The position numbers and the translations under genes are program-made. Below the pieces are notes generated by a model. It saw only the letters and a program-made list of their open reading frames with translations, had not been told where the DNA came from and did no database searches. A stretch of 64,000 bases of DNA from positions 372,001 to 436,000 of the forward strand of contig CAXKVR010000076.1 in assembly GCA_964058845.1 (NCBI GenBank), given 5' to 3'. Position 1 is the stretch's first letter, and the number at the start of each line of letters is the position of its first letter. Positions 1-11,131 of the stretch are shown here, in pieces. Source of the DNA: Carex sylvatica (taxonomy: Eukaryota; Streptophyta; Magnoliopsida; Poales; Cyperaceae).

Positions 1-451
1 CGGGATACGGGCGGATGAACCGTGCCCGCACCCGTGAGCCGCGACTGTGAGCCGACTTGAGCTGCTCCGCACCTGTGGACCGCGTATACACCAGCTTAAA
101 TATGTTTTTTTTCGGCCAGAGCCTTGGTTCGAACTTGGGAAGGCCCAGTCCCAGCCAAAAGCTTTATCCACTCCGCAAGATTTTGTTTGTGTTTAATTAC
201 ATTAACTTTGTTATTTAATATCAACTCTTATATTAAGTGTTTAGTTTTTTATACCTTGATTAAGTTTTTTAATATATTCATCTTTTTAATTATATTTTTT
301 TTTGATTATTTAAATGTAATATACAAATTAATAAAAAATAATATATATATAATAAACGTATCGTATCATAGATTTTTACAAATTGCCGTATCACCGTATC
401 CGTATCGTATCCGATACGATACCCGTATCCGTATCCATGCAACATAGCTTG
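1..451. other. AT-rich intergenic stretch with CCGTATC/GATACG motif cluster
   Basis: No gene is seen. Around 375-435 short CCGTATC and GATACG words recur on both strands, like the subterminal repeats of the hAT-like element at 59544-59852, so this may be the end of a related transposon cut by the window edge. The first 90 bases are GC-richer than the rest and were not identified. Confidence 0.4.
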
Positions 452-453
452 TA

Positions 454-639
454 GGTAATACAGAAAATATTATAATCCTTCTAGTACATTTAATTTATAA
501 AAAAAATGTATCTATTTTGAGAATTCTTTTTGAATAACAATCATTAAATAATTTAAAGTTTTTATTTTTTTTTCAAAAATAGATACAACTTTTTATAAAT
601 TAAATGTATTAGAAGGATCACAGTATTTTCTGTATTACC
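454..639. mobile_element. MITE with about 50-bp terminal inverted repeats and TA target duplication
   Basis: A 186-bp AT-rich element starts GGTAATACAGAAAATA and ends with its reverse complement. The inverted repeats extend about 50 bp with only a few mismatches. It is flanked by TA on both sides (452-453 and 640-641), the target duplication of Tc1/mariner-type elements. The termini are not the usual plant Stowaway ends, so the superfamily is inferred from TA only. Confidence 0.75.
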
Positions 640-641
640 TA

Positions 642-1056
642 GAAGTGACTTTTGAACTGGGATCAATAACTCAGAATTCAAGCATTTTTATTTTTTTTCA
701 ATAACATATAAAGAAATATATTAATTTTTCTTATAGCTGCGAAAAATCCGGTTTGAAAAATGTCGAACCAGGTTATTTGTTATAGTCTTTCTAATAAATC
801 AAATTATATTTATTTTATCTCTTTTCAAAGAAATATATTCAACATTTCTAATATTTCAATACAAAAAATAAATAAATAATTGAAAATTTTCTGTTTTGCT
901 TAAAAAAAAAAAACCCAAAGCCGTTGAATTTTTTCACGGTTTTGAATTGAAATTCAAAGCCATGGAAAAATTTCACAGCTTGGCCATTTTTATAACTTTT
1001 TCAAAATCTTGGTTATTATTATTAAAATATTTTATTAATTGGGTAATTTTGAAAAT
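642..1056. other. AT-rich spacer, no gene seen
   Basis: AT-rich sequence with homopolymer runs. No coding potential and no repeat boundary was recognised. Confidence 0.4.
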
Positions 1057-1561
1057 GTCGGTGTGCTTGTCAGGGTTGAAAATCATATTTGTAATCATAA
1101 TTAGGTAACGAAGTTCAAAAGTTAATTTTTTCACATGAAATTTCTTTACAGATTAGATAACACAAATCCTTTGCAACTGGTCAATCCACCTGGTACAATA
1201 AATGAGGAGCAAGGGTAATTGATAGGTTTGCTATTGTCAGTTTGTATTGGTATATACGGGATCCAGTAAATAAACATGAAATTCTAACCAAATAATAAAC
1301 TAAGCTTTCATTCAAAAAAATAATAAACTAAGCTACTGTGATCTCCTCAATCCAGAGGCAATGACAGTTAGTAATTGTCAGATATTTATGGCTTATTGAA
1401 ACATTTATCCTTTCATGCGAACATGCCCAAGAGGCAGGGCTTTATTATTGACAATATATAAGATATTACACACTAAATTTGAATTTTAACCAATTCATTA
1501 CATATCATTTTATGACAAATGCTTAGCAGACTGATATCTTGATGATTGATTAGTTGCTAAT

Positions 1562-2215
1562 TCAGAACTGAGTTTGGAGCCAGTCAACAATCTTCTTATC
1601 AAGTTGGAATGCCTTGGATAGCACATCATCTGAAATAGGCGGGTTTGACCCAAAAACTGCCTTTGCGACAGTGATCAAGCCTGGGTTTTGGCTACTCAGA
1701 CCTGCAAATGCAACAGCAGGGACAGCTCCAATATTGAACTGGAAGTGGATGAGTCCCTCAGGAAAAACAAACACGTCACCCTTGTACAACACCTTGGAAA
1801 AGAGCTTGAACTCCGGGGCTGAAGTCACAAAACCGACATAGAGAGTGCCCTCAATAACAGTGAGCACTTCAGTTGCTCTGGGGTGGGTGTGTGGTGGGTT
1901 GAGGCCACCGTTGGGTGCATAGTCGAGACGGGCAATGGAAATTCCCAGGGTATTGAGTCCGGCAATTTTTTGGACGTTGACTAGGGTGACGTTTGACCCG
2001 GGATTCTGACTTGTGTCGCCGGCCTTGTCGAGGCCTGAGAAGAAGAAGTCTTCTGGTTGCACATCAGCTGGGTTCTTGCAAACTAAACCGTTCACAAATA
2101 CTGTAGAGCAATTGTCAGCGACACAGAAATCTTGAAGTGGGCTGGGGTCAGAAGCAAATGCTTGAGATGAGACCAAGGCAAGCAAAGTGAAGAGGAAAAA
2201 TGTACTGGAAGCCAT
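1562..2215 (-). CDS. Germin-like protein, copy 1 (GLP1)
   Basis: Secreted cupin of the plant germin-like family, a homo-oligomeric metal-binding glycoprotein of the cell wall. Relatives are Mn enzymes with superoxide dismutase or, in true germins, oxalate oxidase activity; the activity here is unknown. The protein is 217 aa in one exon, the usual length. Residues 1-21 form a signal peptide ending AFA. Germin box 1 supplies metal ligands H109, H111 and E116 ([10 protein letters not shown]) and box 2 supplies H157 (FPEGLIHFQ). Cys31 and Cys46 match the conserved disulfide; Cys36 is extra. NVT at 75 is a glycosylation site and KGD lies at 145-147. The frame continues upstream only to a TTG, so the ATG at 2215 is the start; it aligns with the start of GLP3. 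Subfamily 1/2 type. Confidence 0.93.
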   Translation of the reverse strand: MASSTFFLFTLLALVSSQAFASDPSPLQDFCVADNCSTVFVNGLVCKNPADVQPEDFFFSGLDKAGDTSQNPGSNVTLVNVQKIAGLNTLGISIARLDYAPNGGLNPPHTHPRATEVLTVIEGTLYVGFVTSAPEFKLFSKVLYKGDVFVFPEGLIHFQFNIGAVPAVAFAGLSSQNPGLITVAKAVFGSNPPISDDVLSKAFQLDKKIVDWLQTQF

Positions 2216-2309
2216 TTCTTTCAAGTATCTAAACTTGTGTTAGCTTGTGGTTTATGTAGGTAAATTACAAATTGGTATTTGGTTATACAATGACCAATGC
2301 CTGTATAGG

Positions 2310-2317
2310 TATTTATA
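2310..2317 (-). promoter_or_regulatory. TATA box of GLP1
   Basis: TATAAATA on the minus strand, about 95 bp before the ATG. The same box lies at nearly the same distance in all five GLP copies. Confidence 0.65.
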
Positions 2318-4298
2318 GTAGTGTGTGCTTGAAGATTTCCTCGCGATTTGGAAATAAAAGAAGTGATGCTCTTGGCTAATTGGTCTAGCTTTGAAAGGTT
2401 CTCTGTGAATTGGTCAAGGGCTAAAGTTTTTATCTTAGCATACTTGGCCAATTAAATTAATCGGAGATGATGGGATGGCCGGGTCAAATATGTAGACAAC
2501 TTCAATCTCAGATATGTAATCTAATTAACTATGTGTTTATAAATTAATGGTCCTACTCTTTCGGATGAAGCGAACACCTATGTCGCTTTGGTCGGTTCTT
2601 ATGGTTTGCAAGTCAAACTTGTCGGATAATAGTTGGTGCATTGCGGAGAACTTGTCAATCTGTTAGCAGCACTGTTATTCTCGTTTGGTTGGTTTGATTT
2701 ACTCACAGGCAGTACATCACATTTTTTTTTCAATTAGATTAGATTGCCTTAAATATATATACCAGGGCCACTTTTTAGATAATTGAGGTATGTGGTCGCC
2801 TTTCAGGATGGCCTATACGATGAAACAAGAATATGTGTTCTTTCTAGATGAAACGGGTTCAAAACCTATTTCCTACTTCCTCTTTTCTCATAAGAAAATT
2901 AATTTGAATCCACTCAATTACAAATAAACCCTTACTTAGACAGGCATATGTGGCAATGTTTCAAATGTGTTCCCAATAAAATATTTCATTAAGGATGCCA
3001 CTCAATTACAAATAATTGTTTTGAAAACTTCTTACCTATATATTTACGCTGCTTACATAATTACATATTTATAACATAATATACTATTCCTATTCTCATC
3101 TGCTAATAGAAGATATATCTCGTGGGTCACTCCTCTCATATAGCATGCAATGGACCAAAATATAATACTAACTTGTGTGAGATTTCACTACAAACACAAT
3201 CAGAATGATTTGGATCAGGATTGGCTTCAACACACAATCATACTTCTTTTTTTTCGAGTAAAAATACTATCTTATTTAAATAAGCAATTTACTGATCCAA
3301 AACAGAACCAATCCAACAAACAATTGACCGGATATAGAATTGATCTCTCCTAGCAATGGTTATGGCTAGAAGATTGGAATGTCAATAATGCATAATTCTT
3401 TCATCAAGGATCACTGGTTTTAATGAAAAAGGATGTATTAACTTTCAATTTTTTTTGTTTTAATTTTCTTTATCTCATTATTAATTACATCGTGACATTC
3501 AGGTAATATTTTCAATAAGTGTTTTGTAATCCATATAATTAATTGAATTAACTGAGTTCACATTAAAAAAATTTCTTTATTACAAATTGTGATGCTATAG
3601 CAAATACTGAATAAATTTCATTTAGGATTTGAAATTATGAATAAGAGCCATACTCTTATTCCTTTGAAAAATGAGGATTTGTTTTTTTCCAAGGTGTCAG
3701 ATTTTGATTTACTGGTACGCCGATCCTTGTTGCACAAGTTGGTAGTTCTTACTTAGACCAAGAGCAGTTCAAAGTTTGATTTATAACTGCAAGCTAACAT
3801 CAAGAACAGTTAAGAAAGATCACAATAGAGTGGATGCCAACAGAACAGTATATATATTCTGGTTTTCAGGTTTGAAATTCATATCATAACACAATTCAAA
3901 AGTTAATCTTCTTTACAGATTAGATAACAGAAATCCTATGCAACTGGCCAGGCCATCTGGTACAAGAAATGAAGAGTAAGGCCAACTGATAGGTTTGCTA
4001 TTGTTGGTTTATATTGATATTTATGGGCTGCAGTAGATAACCATGACATTCTAACCAAATAAAAAACTAAGCCAGTGTGATTGCCTCAATCCAGAAGCGA
4101 AGTAAGTAAAAATTAATTGTCAGTAAAAATAAATTGTCAGATATTTATGGCTTTCATACGAACATGCCCAGGAGGCAGGGCTTTATTATTGACAATAAGA
4201 TATTACACACTAAATTTGAATTGTAACCAATTCATTACATATCATTTTATGACAAATGCTTAGCAGACTGATATGTTGATGATTGATTAGTTGCTAAT
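2318..4298. other. GLP1-GLP2 spacer
   Basis: Holds the GLP1 upstream region (about 2318-2680), the dispersed segment near 2775-2890, AT-rich filler and the 3' flank of GLP2. All of it recurs at 21041-22933. No other gene is seen. Confidence 0.6.
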
Positions 4299-4952
4299 TC
4301 AGAACTGAGTTTGGAGCCAGTCAACAATCTTCTTATCAAGTTTGAATGCCTTGGATAGCACATCATCTGAAATAGGCGGGTTTGACCCAAAAACTGCCTT
4401 TGCGACAGTGATCAAGCCTGGGTTTTGGCTACTCAGACCTGCAAATGCAACAGCAGGGACATCTCCAATATTGAACTGGAAGTGGATGAGTCCCTCAGGA
4501 AAGACAAACACGTCACCCTTGTACAACACCTTGGAAAAGAGCTTGAAGTCCTGGGCTGAGGTCACAAAACCGACATAGAGAGTGCCCTCGATAACTGTGA
4601 GCACTTCAGTTGCTCTGGGGTGGGTGTGTGGTGGGTTGAGGCCACCGTTGGGTGCATAGTCAAGACGGGCAATGGAAATTCCAAGGGTATTGAGTCCGGC
4701 AATTTTTTGGACGTTGACTAGGGTGACGTTTGACCCGGGATTCTGACTTGTGTCGCCAGCCTTGTCGAGGCCAGAGAAGAAGAAGTCTTCTGGTTTCACA
4801 TCCATTGGGTTCTTGCAAGCTAAACCGTTCACAAATACCATAGAGCTATTGTCAGCAACACAGAAATCTTGAAGTGGGCTGGGGTCAGAAGCAAATGCTT
4901 GTGATGAGACCAAGGCAAGCAAAGTGAAGAGAAAAAGTGTACTGGAAGCCAT
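4299..4952 (-). CDS. Germin-like protein, copy 2 (GLP2)
   Basis: Secreted germin-like cupin of 217 aa in one exon, with the same layout as GLP1: signal peptide 1-21, box 1 ligands H109, H111 and E116, box 2 ligand H157, NVT at 75. The third cysteine near the N-terminus is replaced (DNSS instead of DNCS), leaving only the canonical pair. The protein is identical to GLP5 (22934-23587). The two reading frames differ by one silent base that I could find (A at about 4662, G in GLP5). The start is the ATG at 4952; the codon nine bases upstream is TTG. Likely apoplastic; substrate unknown. Confidence 0.93.
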   Translation of the reverse strand: MASSTLFLFTLLALVSSQAFASDPSPLQDFCVADNSSMVFVNGLACKNPMDVKPEDFFFSGLDKAGDTSQNPGSNVTLVNVQKIAGLNTLGISIARLDYAPNGGLNPPHTHPRATEVLTVIEGTLYVGFVTSAQDFKLFSKVLYKGDVFVFPEGLIHFQFNIGDVPAVAFAGLSSQNPGLITVAKAVFGSNPPISDDVLSKAFKLDKKIVDWLQTQF

Positions 4953-5046
4953 TTCTTTCAAGTATCTAAACTTGTGTTAGCTTGTGTTTTATGTAGGCAA
5001 ATTGCAAATTGGTTGTTGGTTATACAATGTTCAATGCTTGTATGGT

Positions 5047-5054
5047 TATTTATA
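5047..5054 (-). promoter_or_regulatory. TATA box of GLP2
   Basis: TATAAATA on the minus strand, about 95 bp before the ATG at 4952, conserved in the array. Confidence 0.65.
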
Positions 5055-6479
5055 GTAGTGGGTGCTTGAAGAGTCGTTCCTCGTGGTTTGAAAATAAGAT
5101 TAATTAAGTACTCGAGCTTTTGGCGAATTTGTCCTGCCTTGAAATGTTATCTGTGAATTGGTCATGGCCTAAGGTTTTTACCTTAGTACACTTTGGCCTA
5201 TTAAAAGGGAGATGATGGAATGGGGTCAAAGATGGAGACAATTAAGTTCACATTTAAACGCGGACAACTTCAATCATAGGTATATACTCTAATTAACAAA
5301 GTGTTTTCAAATAGATTGTCTCGCTCTATCGGATGAAGCAATCTGTTTTCGATTAAAGATGGTGACAACTTCATAGCTGTTGCTTTGCTGAGATCTCACC
5401 ATGTAAAGTCAAACATGTACGCCTTAGAAAAGTGCGTTGATGGAGCACGTAGAACTTGTCAATCTTTTAACAATTGTTATCTTTTGATTGGTTCCAATTA
5501 AGCCCAGGAAATACATATCTTTTTTTAGTTTAAATTTCTTTAAATATATACTTAGTATCGTGTCCGTGTATTGCAATATGAATATATTGCAAGAGAGAGA
5601 AAAAATACTCATGGATTATTTTGAGAGAATATTTTTTTTGTTATACTTCACAATAAAAGAAGCAATATTTTTAAATTCATGTGTATTTTTTTAATAAAAA
5701 AATTTTATCATCAAATTTATAATTGTAAATGCATTATAACCATTCCTATGCTTCTTAAATACTAAAAAATCCCCAAATATTTTGAACATCCGATTTTGGT
5801 ACATAAAGCAATATTGTACTATTTTTAATTAAAGAAGCAATATTTTGAAACCCATCAATATTTTTCATTATTATTTTTTCGTAGAAAGTTTGATAGTGGA
5901 TATATACACATATATATTCTATAAAACACTAAAAAGATGTATTGAATAAAAAAAATGCAGACTACGTAATTGTAGGAGTGATATTCAATCCGAAATTCTA
6001 TTTGTTAATCACAATCATCAATGAATAAGGACATCTATGTGTTTAATATAAGAATGAAGATACAAGGATCTTTTTTTTTAGATAATTGAGGAATAATGTA
6101 GCATTTCGGGATGGCCTACGTGATGAAACAAGAATATATTTTTTCTAGATGAAGTGGATTCAAAATCTATAGCCACTTCCTCTCTCTTTCTCATGAGAAA
6201 ATTAAATTGAATTCACGAAATCACTCTAGTAATATCGACCAAGGTAACAACGTATACACCACTCGGCCTTATATGCATAGTCAGGTTTTATAATATGGTT
6301 ACCAGTTCGGAATTTCGGAGGAATTCACATGTAAATCTGCTAGCATTAGTATTAGAATATACGCCACCATTTAATAATAGGGATGCTTTTGCTTTTGCAT
6401 AACAATTCCTCTGCATGCAGGCCTTATAATTTCGACAGATTTATAACCTTAAATTTAGGCCTTAATAGGAGTAGAGTAT
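5055..6479. other. GLP2 upstream region and spacer
   Basis: The first 400 bp are the conserved GLP upstream region, almost identical to 23690-24070. After about 5470 the match to block A2 drops sharply. The dispersed segment near 6082-6190 closes the block. No gene is seen. Confidence 0.55.
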
Positions 6480-6812
6480 CTTTTGCGGAGTATTCTCTGC
6501 ACAGTTGTACGGAGCTTTAATCTGGTCCATTCGTTTTGATCGGACGAACCAGATCAGAGGAGCCCAAATTTTGAGATCTTATTGTTCCGTCCGATCAAAA
6601 CGAAAGGATAAGGTAGGCACTTTTTTGCGAGGGTAAAAAGTGACTTTTCGCGACGGAATACCGTCATAAACGTGTTTTTTCTATTAGTGACGGTACTTTT
6701 AGCAACAGAGTACCGTCATAAATGTGCTTTTTCTCTCGCGAAAAGTGCCTACCTTCTTGTTGTGTGACTAGATTAAAAGCTCCGCACAGTTTTGCAAAGA
6801 TACTCCACAGAG
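6480..6812. mobile_element. Foldback element with nested hairpins
   Basis: The outer inverted arms share GGAGTAT, then CGGAGC and TTAATCT near 6486-6530, in reverse complement at 6770-6808. Inside are a second hairpin (GATCGGACGAAC near 6540 against GTCCGATC near 6590) and a third (GTAGGCACTTTT near 6613 against AAAAGTGCCTAC near 6742) with CCGTCA motifs like CACTA subterminal repeats. No clear target duplication was found, so the class is uncertain. Confidence 0.5.
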
Positions 6813-6824
6813 GATAGCGTTCCC

Positions 6825-7000
6825 TTCGTAGGCCCATATTATACGTCTCGCGCGTTTTTTATTTACTCGCAGTTTCTTTGCCTTGATGCAATATGGCGGG
6901 CGAGGAGTAACAATGTGTTTCATTCTGACAACTCCTCAGCTCAAACGGTTTTGGCTGGGGCCTGCCTGGGGATGTGGGACCAGCTCAGAGCTATGTTAAG
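6825..7000 (+). pseudogene. Fragment of LINE-type ORF2 C-terminus
   Basis: A short open stretch encodes a segment resembling the region after the reverse transcriptase in plant L1-type elements (AIWRARSNNVFHSD is like the common WxARN...VF motif). About 60 residues only, with no partner domains. Weak call. Confidence 0.3.
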
Positions 7001-7384
7001 CTGATCAACATTCTCTCTTCAGCAAGTATATATATATATAGGGATGAGATTCACAAGTCACAACACCTCAAATTACTTTGTAGTTAGAATTTAAATCAGG
7101 GTTAATTTGGACAAAATATTTCAGTCTGGCCGGCTCCGCTTGCCTTCGCCAGATCGAGCTCATGCATCGTTGATTATCTTTCCTTTACAAATCGCGCACT
7201 TTGGATTGAATAGTTTTGTCAATCATTCAGTAAGAAATCGCCCATTTTTCTTTTCGTTGTTTTGATTTTGTTTTTGTTTTTCCCGTAATCTGGGTTCGAT
7301 GTACCAGATAGATCACGTGTAGAGTTGGAGAGGGAACAAATAGCAATTATAATTTAGAAAAAAAGATCCTCAACTCTAAGGTTG

Positions 7385-7789
7385 GGTTTAAGGATGTAAA
7401 AAAGTCGCACCGTGAACGAATACGTCACGTTACGGCATGTATAGTGACTCGCGTCTCTTGTGTTGTGAGTATTCACGTGACATGATTATTTTTTAAAAAA
7501 TTAGCACGATATGTCACACAAAAAATCTGGTTATGACACATGATCACGCGAGTCACACATGATTAGAACCGTTAGATATTAATCAAATGGTTAATCCTGA
7601 GTAAAATAACTTAAATTATGAAAAAAATAATAATGAAATGTAATCAAATGTGACAAAACTGATCAGTCATGTTTAGATACATCACGTGTGGTTACGATGT
7701 GATCCACGTGCAGTGACCATTCACATAATATGATAGTCTTTCTGAATATGCGCACAACAAGACACATAGAAATATACCTTGATCACAAC
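7385..7789. repeat. Degraded copy of the hAT-like repeat seen at 25965-26310
   Basis: Rich in CACG/CGTG words. Shares an ordered core with the other copy, including ATCACGCGAGTCAC, TTAGAACC and AACTTAAATTATGAAAAAA. It continues after the nested element as far as about 8580. Own termini not resolved. Confidence 0.55.
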
Positions 7790-8518
7790 CAAAATTCTAA
7801 ATAGCTAGCTATAGCGGTTTTGGACTTAGAAAACTAAGCTATGGGGTAAAACTGTGCTAATCGAGCTATGGCCGCTATAGTGCTAATAGCGGTCCGCTAT
7901 AGCGCGTAGCGGCAATAGCGGTCCGCTATAGCGCGTAGCGGCAATAGCGGTCCGCTATAGCGCGTAGCGGCAATAGCGGTCCGCTATAGCGCGTAGCGGC
8001 AATAGCGGTCCGCTATAGCGCGTAGCGGCAATAGCGGTCCGCTATAGCGCGTAGCGGCAATAGCGGTTCGCTATGCTACATGATTTATAATTTTGCAATT
8101 TTAATGGACCTTAATGTCCAGATGGACTTTTTTTTTTTTTTTTTTACTTTATCAAGCTATATCAATACAATGGAACATGTGCGGGCTATACCGCTATATA
8201 AATTAAATTTTGTATCAATCATTAATATATGGTAGTAGTATATTTTGAATATAAAATATATCAATAGTTTTTGAATTAGAAATATTTTAAATGACAATTT
8301 GAACTTTGTATTGGTTCAATATGAATATTAGAATTTCTTAATCAATTTGGTGTCTTTTTTTCTTATGAGACATGTTTACTATTAGTAGAAATATAAAATA
8401 TAATTTTTGAATAAAAAAAAATGATATTTATGATAACTTTCGCTATAGCTGCGTTATTCACCAAAGCTTTTTTTTTTGTCTCCCTGTTATGTCGCTATAA
8501 ACGCTATTTAAAATCTTG
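7790..8518. mobile_element. Non-autonomous hAT-like element, 729 bp
   Basis: Ends are CAAAATTCTAAATAGC and the complement of CAAGATTTTAAATAGC, flanked by the exact 8-bp duplication ATCACAAC (7782-7789 and 8519-8526), as expected for hAT transposition. No transposase is present. The interior carries repeated GCTATAGCGG words, including a 29-bp minisatellite. It is nested in the older hAT-like repeat. Confidence 0.85.
7894..8067. repeat. 29-bp minisatellite, six identical units
   Basis: Six contiguous units with period 29 run from 7894 to 8067 without a visible mismatch. Each contains the palindrome CGCTATAGCG and the near-palindromic GCGTAGCGGCAATAGCGG. Partial units flank the array. It lies inside the hAT-like element and probably arose by amplification of its subterminal motif. 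Confidence 0.95.
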
Positions 8519-8643
8519 ATCACAACACAACAAAATATGTGACTCAAGTCATGATACGACATATCATGTCACGTGTTTGTTTAGATTGAACTGCAAAATA
8601 TAGAGACGAAGTTGAAGGGTGGTTGAAAATTCATATTTCACAT

Positions 8644-10587
8644 TTTTTTTTAAAAGGCAAAAATGCTCATTTCATTGCTGAAATATAATAATTACAAAGA
8701 TCAGTTTTTATCTAACCAGCCTAATGAGTTCATTATCCCTCCTTAAAAAGCAAAATTTTAGCATCTGGCAATATAACAACCAAAGCTTGCTATTTGCAAG
8801 ACACACAAAAAAATACGCTAAATTTACTAAAACTAAGCCACAAAATATTGGGCTAAGGCTAAGTATAACTATAAGACAAAATTGGTGAAACATCTTCATT
8901 TTGCACTACGGTAACACATCGGCAGCAGCAAACCCTTGCTGTCCAGAGACCTCTACACCCGAATGGAAAAGCACTAGCTCCATTGGCATGTACTAGTTCA
9001 AGAGAATAGCATCTTCTATGACCGGTGGCCACTCTCCAACAGCATTCTTGACTTTCTTGCTCATGCTTTCTGCCCAATAAGAACAAAGAGATTTAATTAG
9101 TAAAATCAGATTTCTAGCACTTTTAATAGCATAAGCATTGAAACAAACCTCATTCCTATACTTCCACAAACTCCAACTAACTGCACTAAGTATAATTAAG
9201 AAACCTGTTCTATCTATGACATCGAGAGAATAAGCAAATGCAAGTATACTATCTCAAGTTGTTCATGATTGCATTATAAATTGACTTTTTTCTAACCAAA
9301 CCTAAATTTGTTGAGCTAATGTACAAGTGATAAAGAGATGGTCAATCGATTCATTGTGTGAACAGAACTGGTATTTGGGGTCTCCAACCCACCCTTTAAT
9401 GGCTAAATTGTCTTTAGTTAATATGGTATTATGCGAAACTAGCCACATGAATACTCTAATTTTTGGTGATACCGGCAAGTTCCACCATATCATTGCATGT
9501 TTTGGTTGATATCCACCAAAGTTAAGAATTTTATAAATCGAATGAGTCAAAAACTTCCTTGAGGCTCTCCATTTTCACTCAATTTTGTCGTGTGAGTAAG
9601 TGAAGGAAGTGGAGCTGATTAGATGTAGTAATTCTGTCCATTCTTGAAAATCTATTCCTACTAATGAAGTTCTAAATTTCACTAATCGCCCTTGAGAGTG
9701 TACCACATCAGCTAAGAGTATGTTTGAATTTGTACATTGAGTAAACAAAGTATAGTACCTAGTAGCTAGTGTGCAGTTTTGATACCATTGGTCAACCCAA
9801 AACCTAATTTGCGAATTTACACCTGGTTCATAATATACCTCCATTTTCCCTACATGATTAACTTTCAACATAGCAGTCCAAAAGGCAGAATTTAATAGAT
9901 AGTGATTGGTCACATACTTGTGTATTATAAGGGTTTCTCAAAGTCCATTGTATTCAGAATTTTTCAATTTCCACCACCGTTTGAGTAGAAGGGATATATT
10001 CATTTGTCTTATATCGAGAATTCCTAAACCACCAACCTGTTTAGCTAAATTTGAGGTGTACCAGTCTATGAGAATTTTTTTTTTCTTTTTAGAATTACCT
10101 TGCCATAAAAAGCGTCTTCTAATCTTATCTATTTGTTTAATTGTCGTAAGATGAATCATATAGACTGAGAGTGCATATAAAGGGACAGCTGTAAGAACTG
10201 AGTTTATTAAGGTTAAACGACCCCTATGGATAACAAGCTTCATTTTCATTATTGTAGCTTACTTTCTACCTTATTTACCAGAAAGACCAGTCAACTACTT
10301 GCAATTTTTTATAGTGTAAGGGCAGTTCTAAATATTTAATAGAAAAATTTCTTTCGTGACATCTAAATAAATGTTGAAAAAGTTATGTATCATCTACATT
10401 TAACGAATACAATTCAGTTTTAGCGTAATTCATTCTAATCTAGATATAGCTTCAAAAGTTAGCATGACCCACCATGTTGCTTTCACATTCTCTTCCTGAG
10501 TTTTGAGAAAGAGAATAGTATCATTGGTATAGTAGCAATTTGTGATGGCTAGATTATCTAAACACAGTGACCTAAACTTTTAATTAC
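8644..10587 (-). mobile_element. 5'-truncated L1-type LINE with 18-bp target duplication
   Basis: The 18-bp sequence AAAATTCATATTTCACAT is exactly repeated at 8626-8643 and 10588-10605. Next to the left copy is a T-run (8644-8651), the poly(A) tail of a minus-strand insertion. Between them lie decayed pieces of a non-LTR reverse transcriptase. The element is about 1.94 kb, so the 5' part is missing, as is usual for target-primed reverse transcription. Confidence 0.88.
9302..10560 (-). pseudogene. LINE reverse transcriptase remnant
   Basis: Reading from high to low coordinates: a degenerate catalytic motif near 10530 (YTNDTILFL where YADD is usual), then a stop. A 9938-10249 piece has the conserved post-catalytic segment with RRRFLWQG and GGLGI, a 9575-9913 piece has the linker, and a 9302-9550 piece has the zinc-binding region found after plant LINE reverse transcriptases (FMWLV, FCSHNESIDHLFITC). 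The pieces are in different frames and separated by stops, so no functional protein is made. Confidence 0.8.
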
Positions 10588-10605
10588 AAAATTCATATTT
10601 CACAT

Positions 10606-11086
10606 AATAGGACATAATTTAATTTCAGTAATGTACCCAGGGAACGTGCACAGCTTGAATCCTATATATGTCGTTCAATTAATAATACAAGTACGTTGAC
10701 TCGCTATGTTCTAATTTGATTCAAGTACATCTAATTTTATGAATAATTGCTCGTGTGTTCATAAAAACATTCTAAATTTTCTATTTTTCTAACAAAAACA
10801 TTCAAATTTCAAAATTTTCCAATCGAAATCGAGACTATTTTCTTATTTCTCCTTGTGTGAATTAAATCTGAAAATATAAGCTGCAGAAGGCCTTCGCTTT
10901 CTCTCTGTTAATTTGTCGCTCCAATTCCCCTCACCTGCGCGCAGAGAGCTCCTCTCTGATCTCTCTCTCAACTCTCAAGTAGTCAAGTCCAGTTAGCGGC
11001 TCTAGCGGTCTTGCTTTCGCAGCTTTCGCTCCAATTCCCTAATTCATCGTTATCAAGTCCGCTGAGGCGCTGACTGAAGTCGCTCT

Positions 11087-11090
<4 letters not shown>
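10606..11090. other. Spacer, part resembling a 5' untranslated leader
   Basis: From about 10890 the sequence is pyrimidine-rich and GC-richer, like a plant 5' UTR on the plus strand, but no coding exon follows it. It may be a gene relic; nothing firm can be said. Confidence 0.3.

Positions 11091-11129
<39 letters not shown>
11091..11129. repeat. (TC)n microsatellite
   Basis: About 19 uninterrupted TC dinucleotides, preceded by an interrupted CT-rich stretch. Confidence 0.95.

Positions 11130-11131
<2 letters not shown>

Larger units (their letters stand above)
1057..6190. repeat. Segmental duplication block A1 (two GLP genes)
   Basis: This block carries GLP1 and GLP2 with their flanks and aligns in direct orientation with about 19695-24960. 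Shared landmarks in order are the 3' flank beginning near 1080 (like 19710), GLP1, a spacer element near 2775-2890 (also at 6082-6190, 21495-21615 and 24868-24960), a segment near 3700-3860 (like 22320-22470 and 19538-19690), and GLP2. Divergence is uneven: most of the block differs noticeably from its partner, but about 4155-5470 is almost identical. Block ends were judged by eye. Confidence 0.8.

Noticed and set aside
1614..1841. Plus-strand open frames opposite the GLP genes (also near 4342, 11737, 20353 and 22977)
   Set aside because: They recur only because the GLP genes are duplicated; codon content follows the minus-strand gene.
2216..2224. N-terminal extension MKE of GLP1, GLP2 and GLP5
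   Set aside because: The first codon of that frame is TTG, not ATG. The ATG three codons later matches GLP3 and gives a normal signal peptide.
7894..8067. CRISPR-like array of 29-bp repeats
   Set aside because: The units are contiguous with no spacers, lie inside a plant hAT-like element, and no cas genes exist; it is a minisatellite.
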